This document shows positions 34,811-46,305 of a stretch of 64,000 nt of DNA, one piece after another. A model generated the notes under the pieces. That model was not told the DNA's origin and searched no databases. It saw only the letters and a list, made by a program, of their open reading frames with translations. Each line of letters starts with the position of its first letter. The first letter of the stretch is position 1. A program made the translations under genes and the position numbers. The DNA comes from Corythoichthys intestinalis (taxonomy: Eukaryota > Chordata > Actinopteri > Syngnathiformes > Syngnathidae): positions 751,501-815,500 of the forward strand of contig NC_080406.1 of assembly GCF_030265065.1 (NCBI RefSeq). Direction: 5' to 3'.

Positions 34811-35095
34811 TATGACGGCACGGTGGCTGAGTGGTTAGCACGTCCGCCACACAGTTCTGAGAGTGTGAGTGGGAAACTCCGGTTTCTTCCCACATCCCAA
34901 AAACGTGTGGTAGACTGATTGAACACTCTAAATTGTCCGTAGGTATGAGTGTGTGCTTGAATGGTTGTATGTCTCCTTGTGCCCTGCGATAGGCTGGCAA
35001 CCAGTTCAGGGTGTACCCTGCCCACTGCCCGTAGTTAGTTGGGATAGGCTCCAGCACCTTCGCGACCCTTGTGAGGAAAAGTGGCATGGAAAATG
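34811..35095 (+). mobile_element. tRNA-headed SINE-like fish repeat
   Basis: GGCACGGTGGCTGAGTGGTT at about 34816 is an A-box-like tRNA head. The body (ACTCCGGTTTCTTCCCACAT, AGGCTGGCAACCAGTTCAGG, GGGATAGGCTCCAGCACC) matches a repeat I know as very common in teleosts. The B-box part appears deleted in this copy. It ends next to a (TA)n stretch at 35097-35116. Confidence 0.6.
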
Positions 35096-35116
35096 AATAT
35101 ATATATATATATATAC

Positions 35117-36173
35117 AATGCCCTTGCTAACGGAAGGAGATTTTCACTCAAAATCTCTCGATACATGGCCCCACTCATTCTTTCCTTTACACAGATCAGT
35201 CGTCCTGGTCCCTTTGCAGAAAAACAGCCCCAAAGCATGATGTTTCCACCCCCATGCTTCACATTGGGTATGGTGTTCTTTAGATGCAATTCAGTATTCC
35301 TTCTCCTCCAAACACGAAAACCTGTGTTCTACCAAAAAGTTCTATTTTGGTTTCATCTGACCATAACATATTTTCCCAGTCCTCTTCTGGATCATCCAAA
35401 TGCTCTCTAGCGAACCGCAGACGGGCCTGGACGTGCACTGGCTTCAGCAGGGGGACACGTCTGGCAGTGCAGGATTTGAGTCCCTGGCGGCGCATTGTGT
35501 TACTGATAGTAGCCTTTGTTACTGTGGTCCCAGCTCTCTGTAGGTCATTCACTAGGTCCCGCCGTGTGGTTCTGGGATTTTTGCTCACCGTTCTTGTTAT
35601 CATTTTGACGCCACGGGGTGAGATCTTGCATGGAGCCCCAGATCGAGGGAGATTATCAGTGGTCTTGTATGGCTTCCATTTTCTAATAATTGCTCCCACA
35701 GTTGATTTCTTTACACCAAGCGTTTTACCTATTGCAGATTCAGTCTTCCCAGCCTGGTGCAGGTCTACAATTTTGTCTATGGTGTCCTTCGACAGCTCTT
35801 TGGTCTTGGCCATAGTGGAGTTTGGAGTGTGACTGACTGAGGTTGTGAACAGGTGTCTTTTATACCAATAATGAGTGAAACAGGTGCCATTAATACAGGT
35901 AACAAGTGGAGCCTCGTCAAACATCGTTAGAAGAAGTTAGACCATTTTGACAGACAGAAATCTTGCTTGCTTGTTGGTGACCAAATACTTATTCTCCACT
36001 CTAATTTGGAAATAAATTATTTAAAAATCAAACAATGTGATTTTCTGTTTTTTTCCCCACATTCTGTCCCTCATGGTTGAGGTTTACCCATGCTGACAAT
36101 TACAGGCCTCTCTAATCTTTTCAAGTAGAACTTGCACAATTGGTGGTTGACTAAATACTTATTTGCCCCACTG
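35117..36173 (-). pseudogene. Tc1/mariner element (family 'CAGTGGGGCAAATAAGTATTT'), transposase on - strand, truncated
   Basis: The right-hand terminus ACTTATTTGCCCCACTG ends at 36173. Transposase starts at 35813 ([20 protein letters not shown]) and shows the HTH part [30 protein letters not shown], then [13 protein letters not shown] frame break near 35290 follows, and the reading continues as [20 protein letters not shown]. It stops in LLPLARAL at a (TA)n stretch, so the last catalytic part and the other terminus are missing. Dead element, same family as 61277-62782. Confidence 0.85.
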
Positions 36174-36176
36174 TAT

Positions 36177-36421
36177 GTATATTTAGATATATATATAGAT
36201 ATATATATAATGGCAAATTATCTCCCTATTGAATGGATGTAAAAGATCAAAGCAGGACATAAATGGAGTTAGTGACATAATTTGCCGGATGACACTTAAT
36301 GACATCTGTCATATTCATTCATTAATGCCCATAATAATAATGTTTTATCCCATTACTCGATTAAACGATGGAATTTTCAGTAGAATACTGAGTACTAAAA
36401 TATTTGATAGCTGCAGCCCTA
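36177..36421. mobile_element. hAT-like right-end fragment (GCTGCAGCCCTA)
   Basis: The terminus AGCTGCAGCCCTA at 36409-36421, with TACTCGATTAAACGATGGAA before it, matches the family at 2914-3589. The left end is absent, replaced by (TA)n and the Tc1 copy. Confidence 0.5.
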
Positions 36422-36929
36422 CAATTTCATATTCAAAGTCACAAGAACATTCACTTTTTTCAAGTTTTATATAATTGGATTCATAAAAAGGGTGGTCAAA
36501 CTAATATTAATATTTATTTTCCATGTTTTAAATACTTCTCTTCTTAAAATAAAAACAAAACAAGAGAGCCAAGTATTATACAATCAGTAGTGTGGTATAC
36601 AATCGCACACATTCCTAATCCAATGGAATAGTTTTGTCTTTCAGCTAATGACTAATAAGTAAGCATAAATAGTAAATAATAAAGGGAAAAAAGTCATGGC
36701 GGGCGACCGCCAGCAAGCAATTAGCCGTTGTGAGACCTGATGGCAATGGGCGTCGCCCGCCATCAGGGGGCATCATGGCTAATTTCCCTCAGGAAAACAC
36801 ACACACACACACACAGACGTTGTGGTGTTGTCACTGTGTCGTTTAATGAGGCGCTTCATTTAGCCAGGAGCTGACATTTACACACAATTAGCACCTGCAC
36901 TCACTATCTCTCTCTCTCTTTTGGTGTAT
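36422..36929. promoter_or_regulatory. unique island, candidate conserved element
   Basis: Non-repetitive sequence with the homeodomain-like cores CAAGCAATTAGCCGTTGTGA (~36714) and CACACAATTAGCACCTGCAC (~36882), and a (CA)n run at 36791-36814. No coding evidence. Enhancer potential is inference. Confidence 0.3.
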
Positions 36930-37868
36930 AGACTGCTGGCCAAAAGTATTGGCACCCCTGCAACTCTGTCAGATAATGCTCAATTTCTCCCAGAAAATGA
37001 TTGCAGTTACAAATGCTTTGGTAATAATATCTTCATTTATTTTGCTTGCAATGAAACACCACAAAAGAGAATGGGGTAGAATTTTTTTTTAATCATGATC
37101 ATTTTACACAAAACTGCAAAAATGGGCCGGACAAAAGTATTGGCACCCTTTGAAAAACCATGTGTCCTTACTTACCTGTTCCACATAACAGGTAGTGGCA
37201 ATAACGAAATCACACTTGCAGCCAGTTAAAATGGATTAGTTGAGTCAACCGCTGTCATTGTGTGTACCACATTGAGCGTGGAAAAAAAGAAAGAAGACCA
37301 AAGAACTGTCTTAAGGACTTGGGAAGCAAAATTGTGCGGAAGCATGTGCAATCTAAAGGCTACAAGTCCATCACCAAAAACCTGAATGTTCCTGTGACTA
37401 CCGTGCGCAGTGTCATCAATAAGTGTAAAGCCCATGGCACTAAGGCTAACCTCCCTAGATGTGAACGGAAAAGAAAAATTGACGAGCGATTTCAACGAAA
37501 GATTGTGCAGATGGTGGATAAAGAACCTCGACGAACATCCAAACAAGTTCAAGCTGTCCCACCGTCCGAGGGTACGACAGTGTCAACCTGTACTATCCGT
37601 CGGCGTCTGAATGAAAAGGGACTCTACACAGGAAGACCCCACTTCTGACCCATAGACATAAAAAAGCCAGGCTGGTGTTTGCCAAAACTTACCTGAGAAA
37701 GCCAAAATGTTCTCTGTTCAGATGAGACATAAGTAGAGCTTTTTGGGAAAAGGCATCAGCATAGAGTTTACAGGAAAAAAAAAACTAGGCTTTCAAAGAA
37801 AAGAACACGGTCCCCACACAGTCAAACATAGCGGAGGCTCCCTGATGTTTTGGGGTTGCTTTGCTTCC
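36930..37868 (+). pseudogene. Tc1/mariner element (family 'TGGCCAGCACTG'), right-truncated
   Basis: The left terminus CTGCTGGCCAAAAGTATTGG starts near 36933. A transposase N-terminal half is readable at about 37262-37648 (KNCLKDLGSKIVRKHVQSKG, KNLNVPVTTVRSVINK, RRTSKQVQAVPPSEGTTVST). Catalytic text follows in broken frames up to [14 protein letters not shown]-like text, where it ends at an LTR fragment. Not functional. Confidence 0.8.
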
Positions 37869-38467
37869 TAATCCATACATCCATCTACCACCATACCATC
37901 TATACATTTACCACAACACCCATTAACAAAAACAACTATTGATCGCTCCGGGCCTCTCAGACGTCAAGGCAGGCCGAACCTCCCACCTCAGTTGCCTCAC
38001 TAACCATGACCCAGCAACGGTGACACACGAACTTGACCGCCCAAATCAGCAACAGAAGAAGACCCAAAAACACTCTCCTCTTCCTGCCCACGGCCCGTCC
38101 TGCGAGAGCCTTCAAAAAGACTGAATGTTTAACTAATCGTTGACATTTTCCTCGGGAACCCTTTGTTGACCTGTGATATGGTGACCCTGGAAGGACTCTG
38201 CCTTCTCGCCTGGGTCTGTGGCTGTTTCACCTTGCTGTTTGATCGCTATCGACCTGAATAAATTGTCAACTTGTGTTTTGAAGCCTTTTTCCAGCTTTCA
38301 AAATGGAGTCAGTACAAGGGGTTAAGACTAAGGTGAACGCGCGGAGTTTGGCCTTTTGGCCGGGTTGCCGGATTTGCCGGCCTAGGTCGTTGGAGTTGGG
38401 CCAGCGCGGGTCCGGCGGTTTGGCTGGCGTGATTCCGGCAATCTGGCTTAATGGTCAGATTCCTTCA
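37869..38467 (+). mobile_element. partial isolated LTR (fossil)
   Basis: From about 37905 to the end CAGATTCCTTCA at 38467 this matches the 3' two-thirds of the LTR at 50213-51051, including the poly(A) signal region (GAATAAATTGTCAACTTGTG at ~38256). The 5' part is lost at the junction with the Tc1 copy. No internal retroelement genes are present. Confidence 0.6.
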
Positions 38468-39850
38468 GTGCCAACGTCAAAATAAAAGCATGTGATTCTT
38501 TCTGTATATACAGTATGAATGAGCTACGATGTGCAGGTCTGGCAGACTGACCCTGTGGGCCGAATCAGACCCCCTGGTGGGTCGCTTCTGGCCCGCGGAC
38601 CTCTCGTTTGACACCAAAGGCCTAAATCATATTTGACTGGCTTTGTAAAACAAGACAAAATATTCTTGTTTGAAAACCTTTTTCCAATGATATTGCTTTA
38701 GTTTGTAAAAAGTGTTGTGATTGGCTAAGGAGCATGAAGTTACCACAATTTGGCCAAAAATGACTTACGCAAACAATTTTTGGTCCTGGGCTTCAGCCAA
38801 GAATTTTCATTTGTGTGCATCTGGAAAGAAAAGCCAAAAGTCAGCAAGGTCAGAAGCGAACGGATGGACGGACGGACGGACGGACGGACGGGCGGGATCT
38901 CAATCACCCGACGGACCCAGTTGTTGAGTGATGTCATGGGGCTTGCATCACTTGCTCACGCGCAGCTAACTGGTGCCAGCCTGAACGTCCAGCTGCGACA
39001 CACAAAAACGACGCTTGTTCGGCCAGCGTGCCGTCACCTCGCATTTCTTTGTGGACAAAATATTAGCAGCATACAAATTTCAAGCAAAATACAGCAAAGC
39101 AAACATTTTATTTCACTTGAATGATTATTACCTTAAGTTTGAAAAGAAAAAAAACAAACACTTTCATTAATGTCACTGGAAATTCTCTAGACTTTTGGGT
39201 TTTTTTGTAAATAGTTTTTACAAAAATGTTCAAGTTTTCCTGTTGTATGCATTTCATACGGTAAACCGTTAGCGCCTTTTAAAGCCACAGTCGGTGACTT
39301 AGCAGTTTAAGTTGATTTTAGTGACGCCGGTGGACAAAAGCGGGAGTGTTTGGCCTTAAGGAAGACTGCGTTTCCCATGAGGACAAGCGCACACCCGTAT
39401 TGTGTTGTAAAATCATGATGGTCGCCCGCAGATGGATTAAACAACATTTCCATTTCCAGCGGCTGTGTGAAGGATGAAAAGTAATAAGGAAATGAATCCA
39501 GTTGTGGCTAAACAATAGCATATGACGGTTAGCAACCATGTGGCTAAACCCCCTCAACCCCACCCGAACGGAGGGGGGGGGGGGCGTCACGCCAGCGAAC
39601 GAAAGCCAGGCCAATGTTTATTCTGTATATCCTGGTAGCCTCCTTTTTTATTTCCCTCCTCAGACAAAACTTTTTGTCTCTTTTTTTGCTCTGCCACCTT
39701 TTTGGAATTGACGTACACCGTAAAGCAGTCAGTACATTTGTAGTTTTTTTTTGAGTGTATGGCAGGGTTCCTGCCACCCCCCTCAAAGTTCATTAGTGCC
39801 GTTGAAAGCAATACAGACCCCCTCAAGACATAAAAGAGGTGTCATTCAAC
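38468..39850. other. mostly unique sequence with a GGAC microsatellite
   Basis: A (GGAC)n run lies at 38862-38891. I see no supported gene. Open frames around 38720-39124 and 39318-39826 lack domains. Confidence 0.35.
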
Positions 39851-40240
39851 TACCGTAATTTTCGGACTATAAGGTGCACCCGACTATAAGCCGCGACCCA
39901 CCAAATTTGACACGAAAACGAGATTTTTTTCCCCAGATAAGCTGCATTGGACTATAAACCGCAGTGGTCCTGACTGTATTATGGGATATTTACACCAAAA
40001 GATATGAGGTGGTAACACTACATTTGACCATGGCATCTTAAGACTGTCATAAGCTCAAATGAACCACCATCAAGCATTGAACCAATTGGCTACAATGCTT
40101 CAAGAAGCTTCATTTGGCCATTAGTGCTCCCTTTGGGGAGACAGTTAACCTCTGCTGCCACCTGCTGTCAACACTGTTGTTATCCAACATGCCTCCTAAC
40201 ATGCATTGCAGCGCTACAGATGTAAACAGCAATCAAAATG
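39851..40240. mobile_element. TACCGTAATTTTCGGACTATAAG element, left end
   Basis: TACCGTAATTTTCGGACTAT at 39852, followed by CCGACTATAAGCCGCGACCC, is the terminus of a very common fish non-autonomous DNA element. The right terminus is not evident, so the copy is partial. Confidence 0.6.
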
Positions 40241-40801
40241 TTACAGTTGTTTTATTAATTACTGGTTATGGTTATTGGTGACACTTTATTTGACAACTGA
40301 AGAAAATCAATTGCCTATATGAGAACATTTTCCAATATTTTTCCACACGTGGCAAAACATTTGTAACAGCTGTCAGTGCAGTGCGGTATGTCAAACATGT
40401 TTGAGTTTGATGTGTCAGGTGACCTCGCATGTGCGCCGCTGTCACCAGGCACACCTGATCAGGTCTCGGGAGTTTTTGCCTCCTCATTAGCAACTCTTTT
40501 TGTTGTGTTTGTTGATTGTGTCTTTCTCTAACAGCCCACCCTCCCCCTCGTTTCCCTAACAGCCACTAATTGTCATCATAAGGAAGCGAGCACTGTCACA
40601 ACTGGAGAACAGCCTGCGCCCGCCGCACACCGTGTCTTATTACAGGGCCCCGAAAGGGCCGAGGGACCCCAGGGGGCCCCGGAGGATCAAGGCCATGTGC
40701 AAGTGTAGCTAATGAATGGATTCAAATCTACACGAGCGCTGCAATAAAACAGGGGGAAATAGGAGCGGTAAAATAAATTTGGCTTCGAGTGAGGCAACAT
40801 A
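40241..40801. other. unique segment
   Basis: No gene is supported. 40430-40700 is non-repetitive and moderately GC-rich and may hold regulatory sequence. Confidence 0.25.
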
Positions 40802-40985
40802 CAGTGATATGAAAAAGTATCTGAACCTTTCTCACATCTCCACATCAAATCACCATCAAATGTGATCTGATCTTTGTCAGAATCACACAGATGAAAAAAC
40901 AGTCTACTGAAACCACCGAAACATCTATAGGTTTTCATATTTTAAGGAGGATAGTATGCAAACAATGACGGAAGCGGGGCGAATA
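40802..40985. mobile_element. Tc1 terminus fragment (family 'CAGTGGTATGAAAAAGTATC')
   Basis: CAGTGATATGAAAAAGTATC with about 180 bp of the terminal region (ATCACACAGATGAAAAAACA, GGTTTTCATATTTTAAGGAG). No transposase portion remains. Confidence 0.7.
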
Positions 40986-41039
40986 AGGAAGTAAATAATC
41001 GAGTAATCTGTTCAGGAACATAAAAAAATTAAAACACCT

Positions 41040-41180
41040 GAACTTAATAATAATAATACATTTTATTTATAACGCACTTTACATTTGAAAAACAAATCTC
41101 AAAGTGCACATTACCATGTAAAAAAAAAGACTAAGAATAAAAGGCCTCAAATGGTATAAAAAAATTAATTCATGAGGATC
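41040..41180. repeat. (AAT)n-led dispersed repeat fragment
   Basis: AATAATAATAATACATTTTA followed by TTTATAACGCACTTTACA-like text is a familiar tail of interspersed fish repeats. Class not determined. Confidence 0.4.
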
Positions 41181-41184
41181 TACA

Positions 41185-41645
41185 GTGGTATGAAAACGTA
41201 TCTGAACCTTTTGGAATTTCTCACATTTCTGCATAAAGTCCCCATTAAGTGTGATCTTATCTTTGTCAAAATCACACCGATGAAAAAACAGTGTCTGCTT
41301 TAACTAAACTTACCCAAATATTTAGAGGTGTGCATATTTCAATGAGGATAGTATGCAAACAATGACGGGGGGGGGGGCAAATAAGTAAGTGAACCATCAT
41401 TTTAATATTTTGTGGCCCCCCTTTTGGCAGCAATAACTTCAAGCAGACGCTTTCTGTGGCTGCGGATCAGTCTGGCACATCGATCAGGACTAATCTTCAC
41501 TACAAAACTGCTGTAGTTCAGTCGGATTCCTGGGATGTCTGGCATGAATCGCTGTCTTTAGGTCATGCACCACTATCTCTATTGGGTTCAAGTCTGGACA
41601 TTGACTTGGCCACTCCAGAACGTGTATTTTGTTCTTCTGAAACCA
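41185..41645 (-). mobile_element. Tc1 fragment: terminus joined to inverted transposase 3' end
   Basis: The terminus CAGTGGTATGAAAACGTATC at 41185 is followed, after the terminal region, by the C-terminal transposase text in reverse orientation (CAGTCGGATTCCTGGGATGT, GGCCACTCCAGAACGTGTAT). Read on the - strand this is the 3' half of the family at 43573. The 5' half is missing. Confidence 0.7.
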
Positions 41646-41729
41646 TCATCCATCATAGCAATTTGAATTGCCTTGTGTTTAATTGTGCTACATAAATGAA
41701 TTTGCCTTGCCTTGAGTAATATTACTTTT

Positions 41730-42380
41730 CTAGTTGTCCGATAATGACTTTTTAACCGATATCCCGATGTTGTCTGACCCAAAAATCTGACAGCGATATC
41801 AAACCGATACCGATATACGCGATCGTGGACTTAACATTTTATTGCTAATTACATTGCGATGCCGCACTGGATCCTTTAATAATGATAAATATAACAACTT
41901 CAATGTTTTTCAAATAACATGCACATTCTGTGAAAGTTATAGAAAAGTGCCAAGAATATGTCCAATATAAAAATTGAAATGGGCCAAAATGTCCGTAAAG
42001 GAATAATTGACAATAAATCATGTTTACACTCGTTAGCCCGAAGAGCCACTCGGGGGCGACATAAGTGTTACAAACACAGACAGGCAATCATAGGATATGC
42101 CAATGCAATTAAAAAAAATCCCTAAATGTATATTGTTGGGTTTTTGCACAGATTGTAATTATAATTATGTGTTGTATTACTTTTCTAAGTGACTTTATCT
42201 TTCTGGTTACTCAGTAGTTATATGTATTGAGTTTAAAATTCATTATTTTTCATTCTATTTGTGTACCACGAGTGATTAGGGTTTTTCCCTCAGTTAACAA
42301 AGCCAAAGCAACTCAGTTGGCGGACCGCTAAAGGTCACTCTAAGCACATTCGCTGTGACCAGCCCATGTACAAAGGCATG
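41730..42380. mobile_element. hAT-like repeat fragment with ATATCCCGAT / ACCGATACCGATAT motifs
   Basis: TTGTCCGATAATGACTTTTT and the repeated CGATATC/CCGATAC motifs resemble the end of a common fish hAT-type element. The opposite end and target duplication are not found. The right limit is uncertain. Confidence 0.4.
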
Positions 42381-43122
42381 AATTGATAACCCAGATGCTC
42401 GATATTATTTTAAATGCTTTCATCGGACCACTCTAATTATTAACGCTAATCTTCATGGAGTCAAATTTTTAGCTCGTATGCCCACCTCTGCTGAGTATCG
42501 ACGCTCTTGCAAACAAACATGGTCACCTGATACAACGTTGGAGTACGGAAACTTTGATATGTTTGACAAACCTTGGAAAGCAGTGCCTTTGAAAGGAAAA
42601 TCAGCAGACGCACACCTACCTGGCCGTTTGCTGAATCTGCTTAATTAAGCGGAGAAGGAGCGTTGACGGACATCTGCTCTCCGCCTGTCATCCGGGGGGG
42701 ACGGGCCTGACCCCGCGTGCCAGCCTATGTAACGCGTCGGTATGGCCGGCGGCCAAGAGCGCGGCAGGTAAACGTCGGCCGAGGGGAGCAGATGGTCTCG
42801 GCTCGGGCCGGCTCGGCCCGCCGCCCCTCCGGACCGGTGACCGCCAAAAACGGCGGCGCACATGTGACCCGGCCGCCCCGCGTCAAACTGACAGCGGGCA
42901 AACAATGGACAGCTAAGCTTAGCATCTGTAAAAGAGACAATCTTTGACCTTCTGCCGTAATTGGCCTCCCGATTTTGCTCTCCCAGAATTCCACGATAGT
43001 CAAGCAACAGTTGAATGAGACAGACACAAAAAAATACATGTATTAAAATAAAATAAATAAAGATACTGTTTAAGAAAAATACTGTCAAATAACAAAGTAA
43101 AATACTCCAAATTATTACGTAT
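42381..43122. promoter_or_regulatory. unique island, candidate conserved element
   Basis: 42640-42990 is complex and GC-rich (GCTTAATTAAGCGGAGAAGG, CCTTCTGCCGTAATTGGCCT) with no repeat signature. Frames on both strands lack domains. A regulatory role is inference. Confidence 0.25.
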
Positions 43123-43560
43123 TAGTGCTGCGACGATTCATCGAATAACTCGTGTAATTGATTAGAACAAAGCTTTGAATAAAATTTTGCAACTTCCGAG
43201 TAGTTTTTTGTTTAAAGTGGTGTTGTAATGGTTTGTTGCGAGAGTCTTTGCATTTATTTTTATTGATTTGGGTGGATACACTATCCTCTAGTGGCAACAG
43301 TGAATATGACATAACTCACTTAACTTGGAAGAATCTAGCAGCTCCCTGTTAAGACCAACAGAGGCTAAGTTTTTGTTTGAGCTAATTTTTTTAAAAATAA
43401 GTTCTTAATTTAATTTAAAGGTATATTTAGCGTTTTTTTGTGGGAATATGTGTTTGAGCGATTTGTCAAGAGCATTGTAAAATAAATTTTTTTTTTACGT
43501 TAGCGTTCTATAGTATTTAAGCTAGCGGACTTTTGCTGTGCAAGTTAGCCGAATGTTCTT
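43123..43560. mobile_element. hAT-like fragment, same family as 2914-3589
   Basis: TAGTGCTGCGACGATTCATC at the left, and interior text (CTCCCTGTTAAGACCAACAG, TTTAAGCTAGCGGACTTTTG) that is the inverse of 3030-3240. The right end is lost at a Tc1 copy. Confidence 0.55.
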
Positions 43561-43572
43561 TTGTTGTACTTA

Positions 43573-44820
43573 CAGTGATATGAAAAATCTGAACCTTTTG
43601 GAAGTTCTCACATTTTGGCATAAAGTCACCATCAAGTGTGATCTGATCTTTGTCAAAATCACACAGATGTAAAAACAGTGTCTGCTTTACCTAAAACCAC
43701 CCAAACATTTATAGTTTTTCATATTTTAACGAGGATAGCATGCAAACAAGGACAGAATGGGGGAAAATAAGTAAGAGAATCATCTGCCTAAGGACAATTA
43801 AAGAGCAATTGAAACCACTTTTTACCAAACAATTAAAGTCAGGTGCGTGCCCAATCACTGATGAGTGGTTTAAAGCTGCCTTACCCACGATAAAACATTG
43901 TCTTGATGAGAAGCACTGTCTGATGTGCATCATGGCTCAGTCAAAGGAGCTGTCTGAAGACCTGCGATCAAGGATTGTTGATTTGTACAAGGCTGGGAAA
44001 GGATACAAAACCGTCTCTAAAAGTCTGGATGTTCTTCAATCAACAGTCAGAGAAGTTGTCTACAAACGAGAAAAAAAATAGTTTGGCACTGTTGCTTCTC
44101 TCCCAAGGACGTATCGTCCATTAAAGATAACGCCAAGGGGTCAGCACAGAATACTCAGAGAGGTAAAAACCAACCCTAGAGTGTCTGCTAAAGACTTACA
44201 GAAATCACTGGCACAGTCCAATCACATCAACTATATGTAAAACTATGGCCAAGAATAGTGTTGATGGGAGGAATCCACGAAGGAAGCCACTGCTGTCTAA
44301 AAAAATTTATTTTTGCTCGTTTAATGTTCGCAGCAAGGCACTTGGACACTCCACAGAAGTTTTGGCAAAATATTTTGTGGACTGACGAAACCAAAGTTGA
44401 ATTGTTTGGGAGTAACACACAACGTCATGTGTGGAGGAAAAATGGAACAGCTCACCAGCATCAAGACCGTGAAGCATGGTGGAGAGAGCATCATGATTTG
44501 GGGCTGTTCAGCTGCTTCAGGGCCTGGACAACTTGCAATCATTAATGGAAGAATGAATTCAAAAGTTTTGCAGGAAAACCTGAGGCCGTCTTTCAGACAG
44601 TTGAAGCTAAATAGAGGATGGATGCTGCAACAAGACAATGATGCAAAACACAGAAGTAAATCAACTTCAGAAGAACAAAATACATGTTCTAGAGTGGCCA
44701 AGTCAAAGTCCAGACTTGAACCCCATTGAGATGCTGTGGCATGACCTGAAGACAGCGATTCATGCCAGACATCCCAGGAATCTGACTGAACTACAGCAGC
44801 TTTGTAGAGAAGATTAGTCC
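43573..44820 (+). pseudogene. Tc1/mariner element (family 'CAGTGGTATGAAAAAGTATC'), broken transposase
   Basis: The left terminus CAGTGATATGAAAAATCTGA follows TA at 43571. Transposase starts at 43932 (MAQSKELSEDLRSRIVDLYK, then KSLDVLQSTVREVVYKRE). It is frameshifted, then continues as HLDTPQKFWQNILWTDETKV, HGGESIMIWGCSAASGPGQL and NRGWMLQQDNDAKHRSKS. It ends with EMLWHDLKTAIHARHPRNLT near 44800. The DDE core is recognisable, but several frame breaks and no right terminus show that it is dead. Confidence 0.82.
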
Positions 44821-45640
44821 TTTTTAACTGATGACCCATCCATTTATTATTTTGTTATAGCCAAAAGGCCGTCCACGAGCCAATCCTCTCAGTTTAAATG
44901 ACTTGGACATTCATCATTGCAAATGGCAGGCAATGAGTTAAATAGTATAGATGCTGACGTTCCTGCTTTCAACTTTTCTGGCATTTTGTTGGCAAAATGC
45001 CTCCGCTTCTCCCCAGCGTGTGTTTGCGAGCGCCGAGCTGTCAGTTTTGGCTGGAACGTGCCAAGAAGAAGAAGAAATAAAGAAGTACATGTTGACCTTC
45101 TTGCCACCGGGACAAAACCAGCAACTCAAGTACACAAATAATTTGCATTTCACTTTCATTGACAGCGATTGACCTCCCATGCCAATTGGTCAACATGATT
45201 TAAACTTGTCAAAAGATTAAAAAATGTCCAGGAAAATACAAAGTCTTAGCTCATAACTAGACCATTAGGATTCATAATTGACTCAACGGTACTCTGGCAT
45301 CCACCAAAAGCTGAAAGCTGTGCGCGCACGCTCTCTACTGGCTAACTCGTAACCTACAGGTAACGCACGTATCATATCCGTCTGCAGTTTGCAAGACCCC
45401 CGGGGAAGTTCACGTGCACTGGGGTGTGGGCTCTTGAACACACCTAAATTAAAATGACCTCTGAGCCTATGTTTGCAGTTTTTAAAAAGAAAAAAAAAAA
45501 AAACGGCTAAAAGACAGACTCGTGTCCTTAAGGGTTAAATTATTTGAATGTTCTTTTTTAATTATTACATTATTTTAAATTAAGCAGGTCATGATATATG
45601 TTAATTTTATTCTAGCATGTTTTGTAATAACAATACATTG
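44821..45640. other. unique segment with a fold-back copy
   Basis: A diverged fold-back copy is at 44860-44942 (CAAATGGCAGGCAATGAGTT). 44950-45180 has complementary-looking open frames on both strands without domains. No gene is supported. Confidence 0.35.
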
Positions 45641-45648
45641 CTGATAAT

Positions 45649-46093
45649 CAGGGCCGGCCCAGCCTATACACAGACTATGCAGCTGCTTAGGGCCCCTGAC
45701 CACTAGGGGGCCCCCAATCTGGCAATTGTTTATGATTATATATGTTTATTTAATCAATTTATATTCTATTTTGTTTACTACTGTTTGCTTTATTTGACTA
45801 TTGTGAGTTTTGCTACTTAATTTCAAGCTTAAAAAATAAAAGTTCTTCCTTAACCTCTTTTCCTCTTTTAGAAAAAGGTTTGGCGCTATCTACTGTAAGC
45901 ACTGACAATCATTTGGGGTGAGAAGTTTGAAGTATGCAGTGCAACAAAATCTGATTAATATAAAAAATATGGACGTATGGGTTGGATTGCATGTATGGGT
46001 TTCACAGTACACTGTGACGAAATGGTGTGCCAAAAATATGGGCCCCTTGGCATTCTTTTGCTTAGGGCCCCCAAATGGCCTGGGCCGGCCCTA
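45649..46093. mobile_element. hAT-type element (CAGGGCCGGCCC ends)
   Basis: Perfect 8-bp duplications CTGATAAT (45641-45648 and 46094-46101) flank CAGGGCCGGCCCAGCCTATA and, at the right, CTGGGCCGGCCCTA. Subterminal GGGCCCC blocks resemble those of the element at 27217. 445 bp, non-coding. Confidence 0.88.
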
Positions 46094-46305
46094 CTGATAA
46101 TTATTACTTTTCCACGTGCTTATATCACTTAAATATGTGCCAAATCAATTCAGGTTTGAGTAAAATAATTATTATAATTATTAATAATGAAAAAACCTTT
46201 GCCATCGTTAAAGGGTGCAATAACTACAGTTTATTTGAATATTTACAAAATCAGCTCAGATTGCACTTTAAACACCCTCAAGGCAGTTTGGGAGTCAAGT
46301 AAGTA

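Noticed and set aside
34811-34900. A tRNA gene at the SINE-like head
   Set aside because: Only an A-box-like tRNA head is present, without a B box or cloverleaf; it belongs to an interspersed repeat.
42645-43088. 147-codon open frame on the - strand
   Set aside because: No domain, low-confidence composition; the region looks more like non-coding unique DNA.
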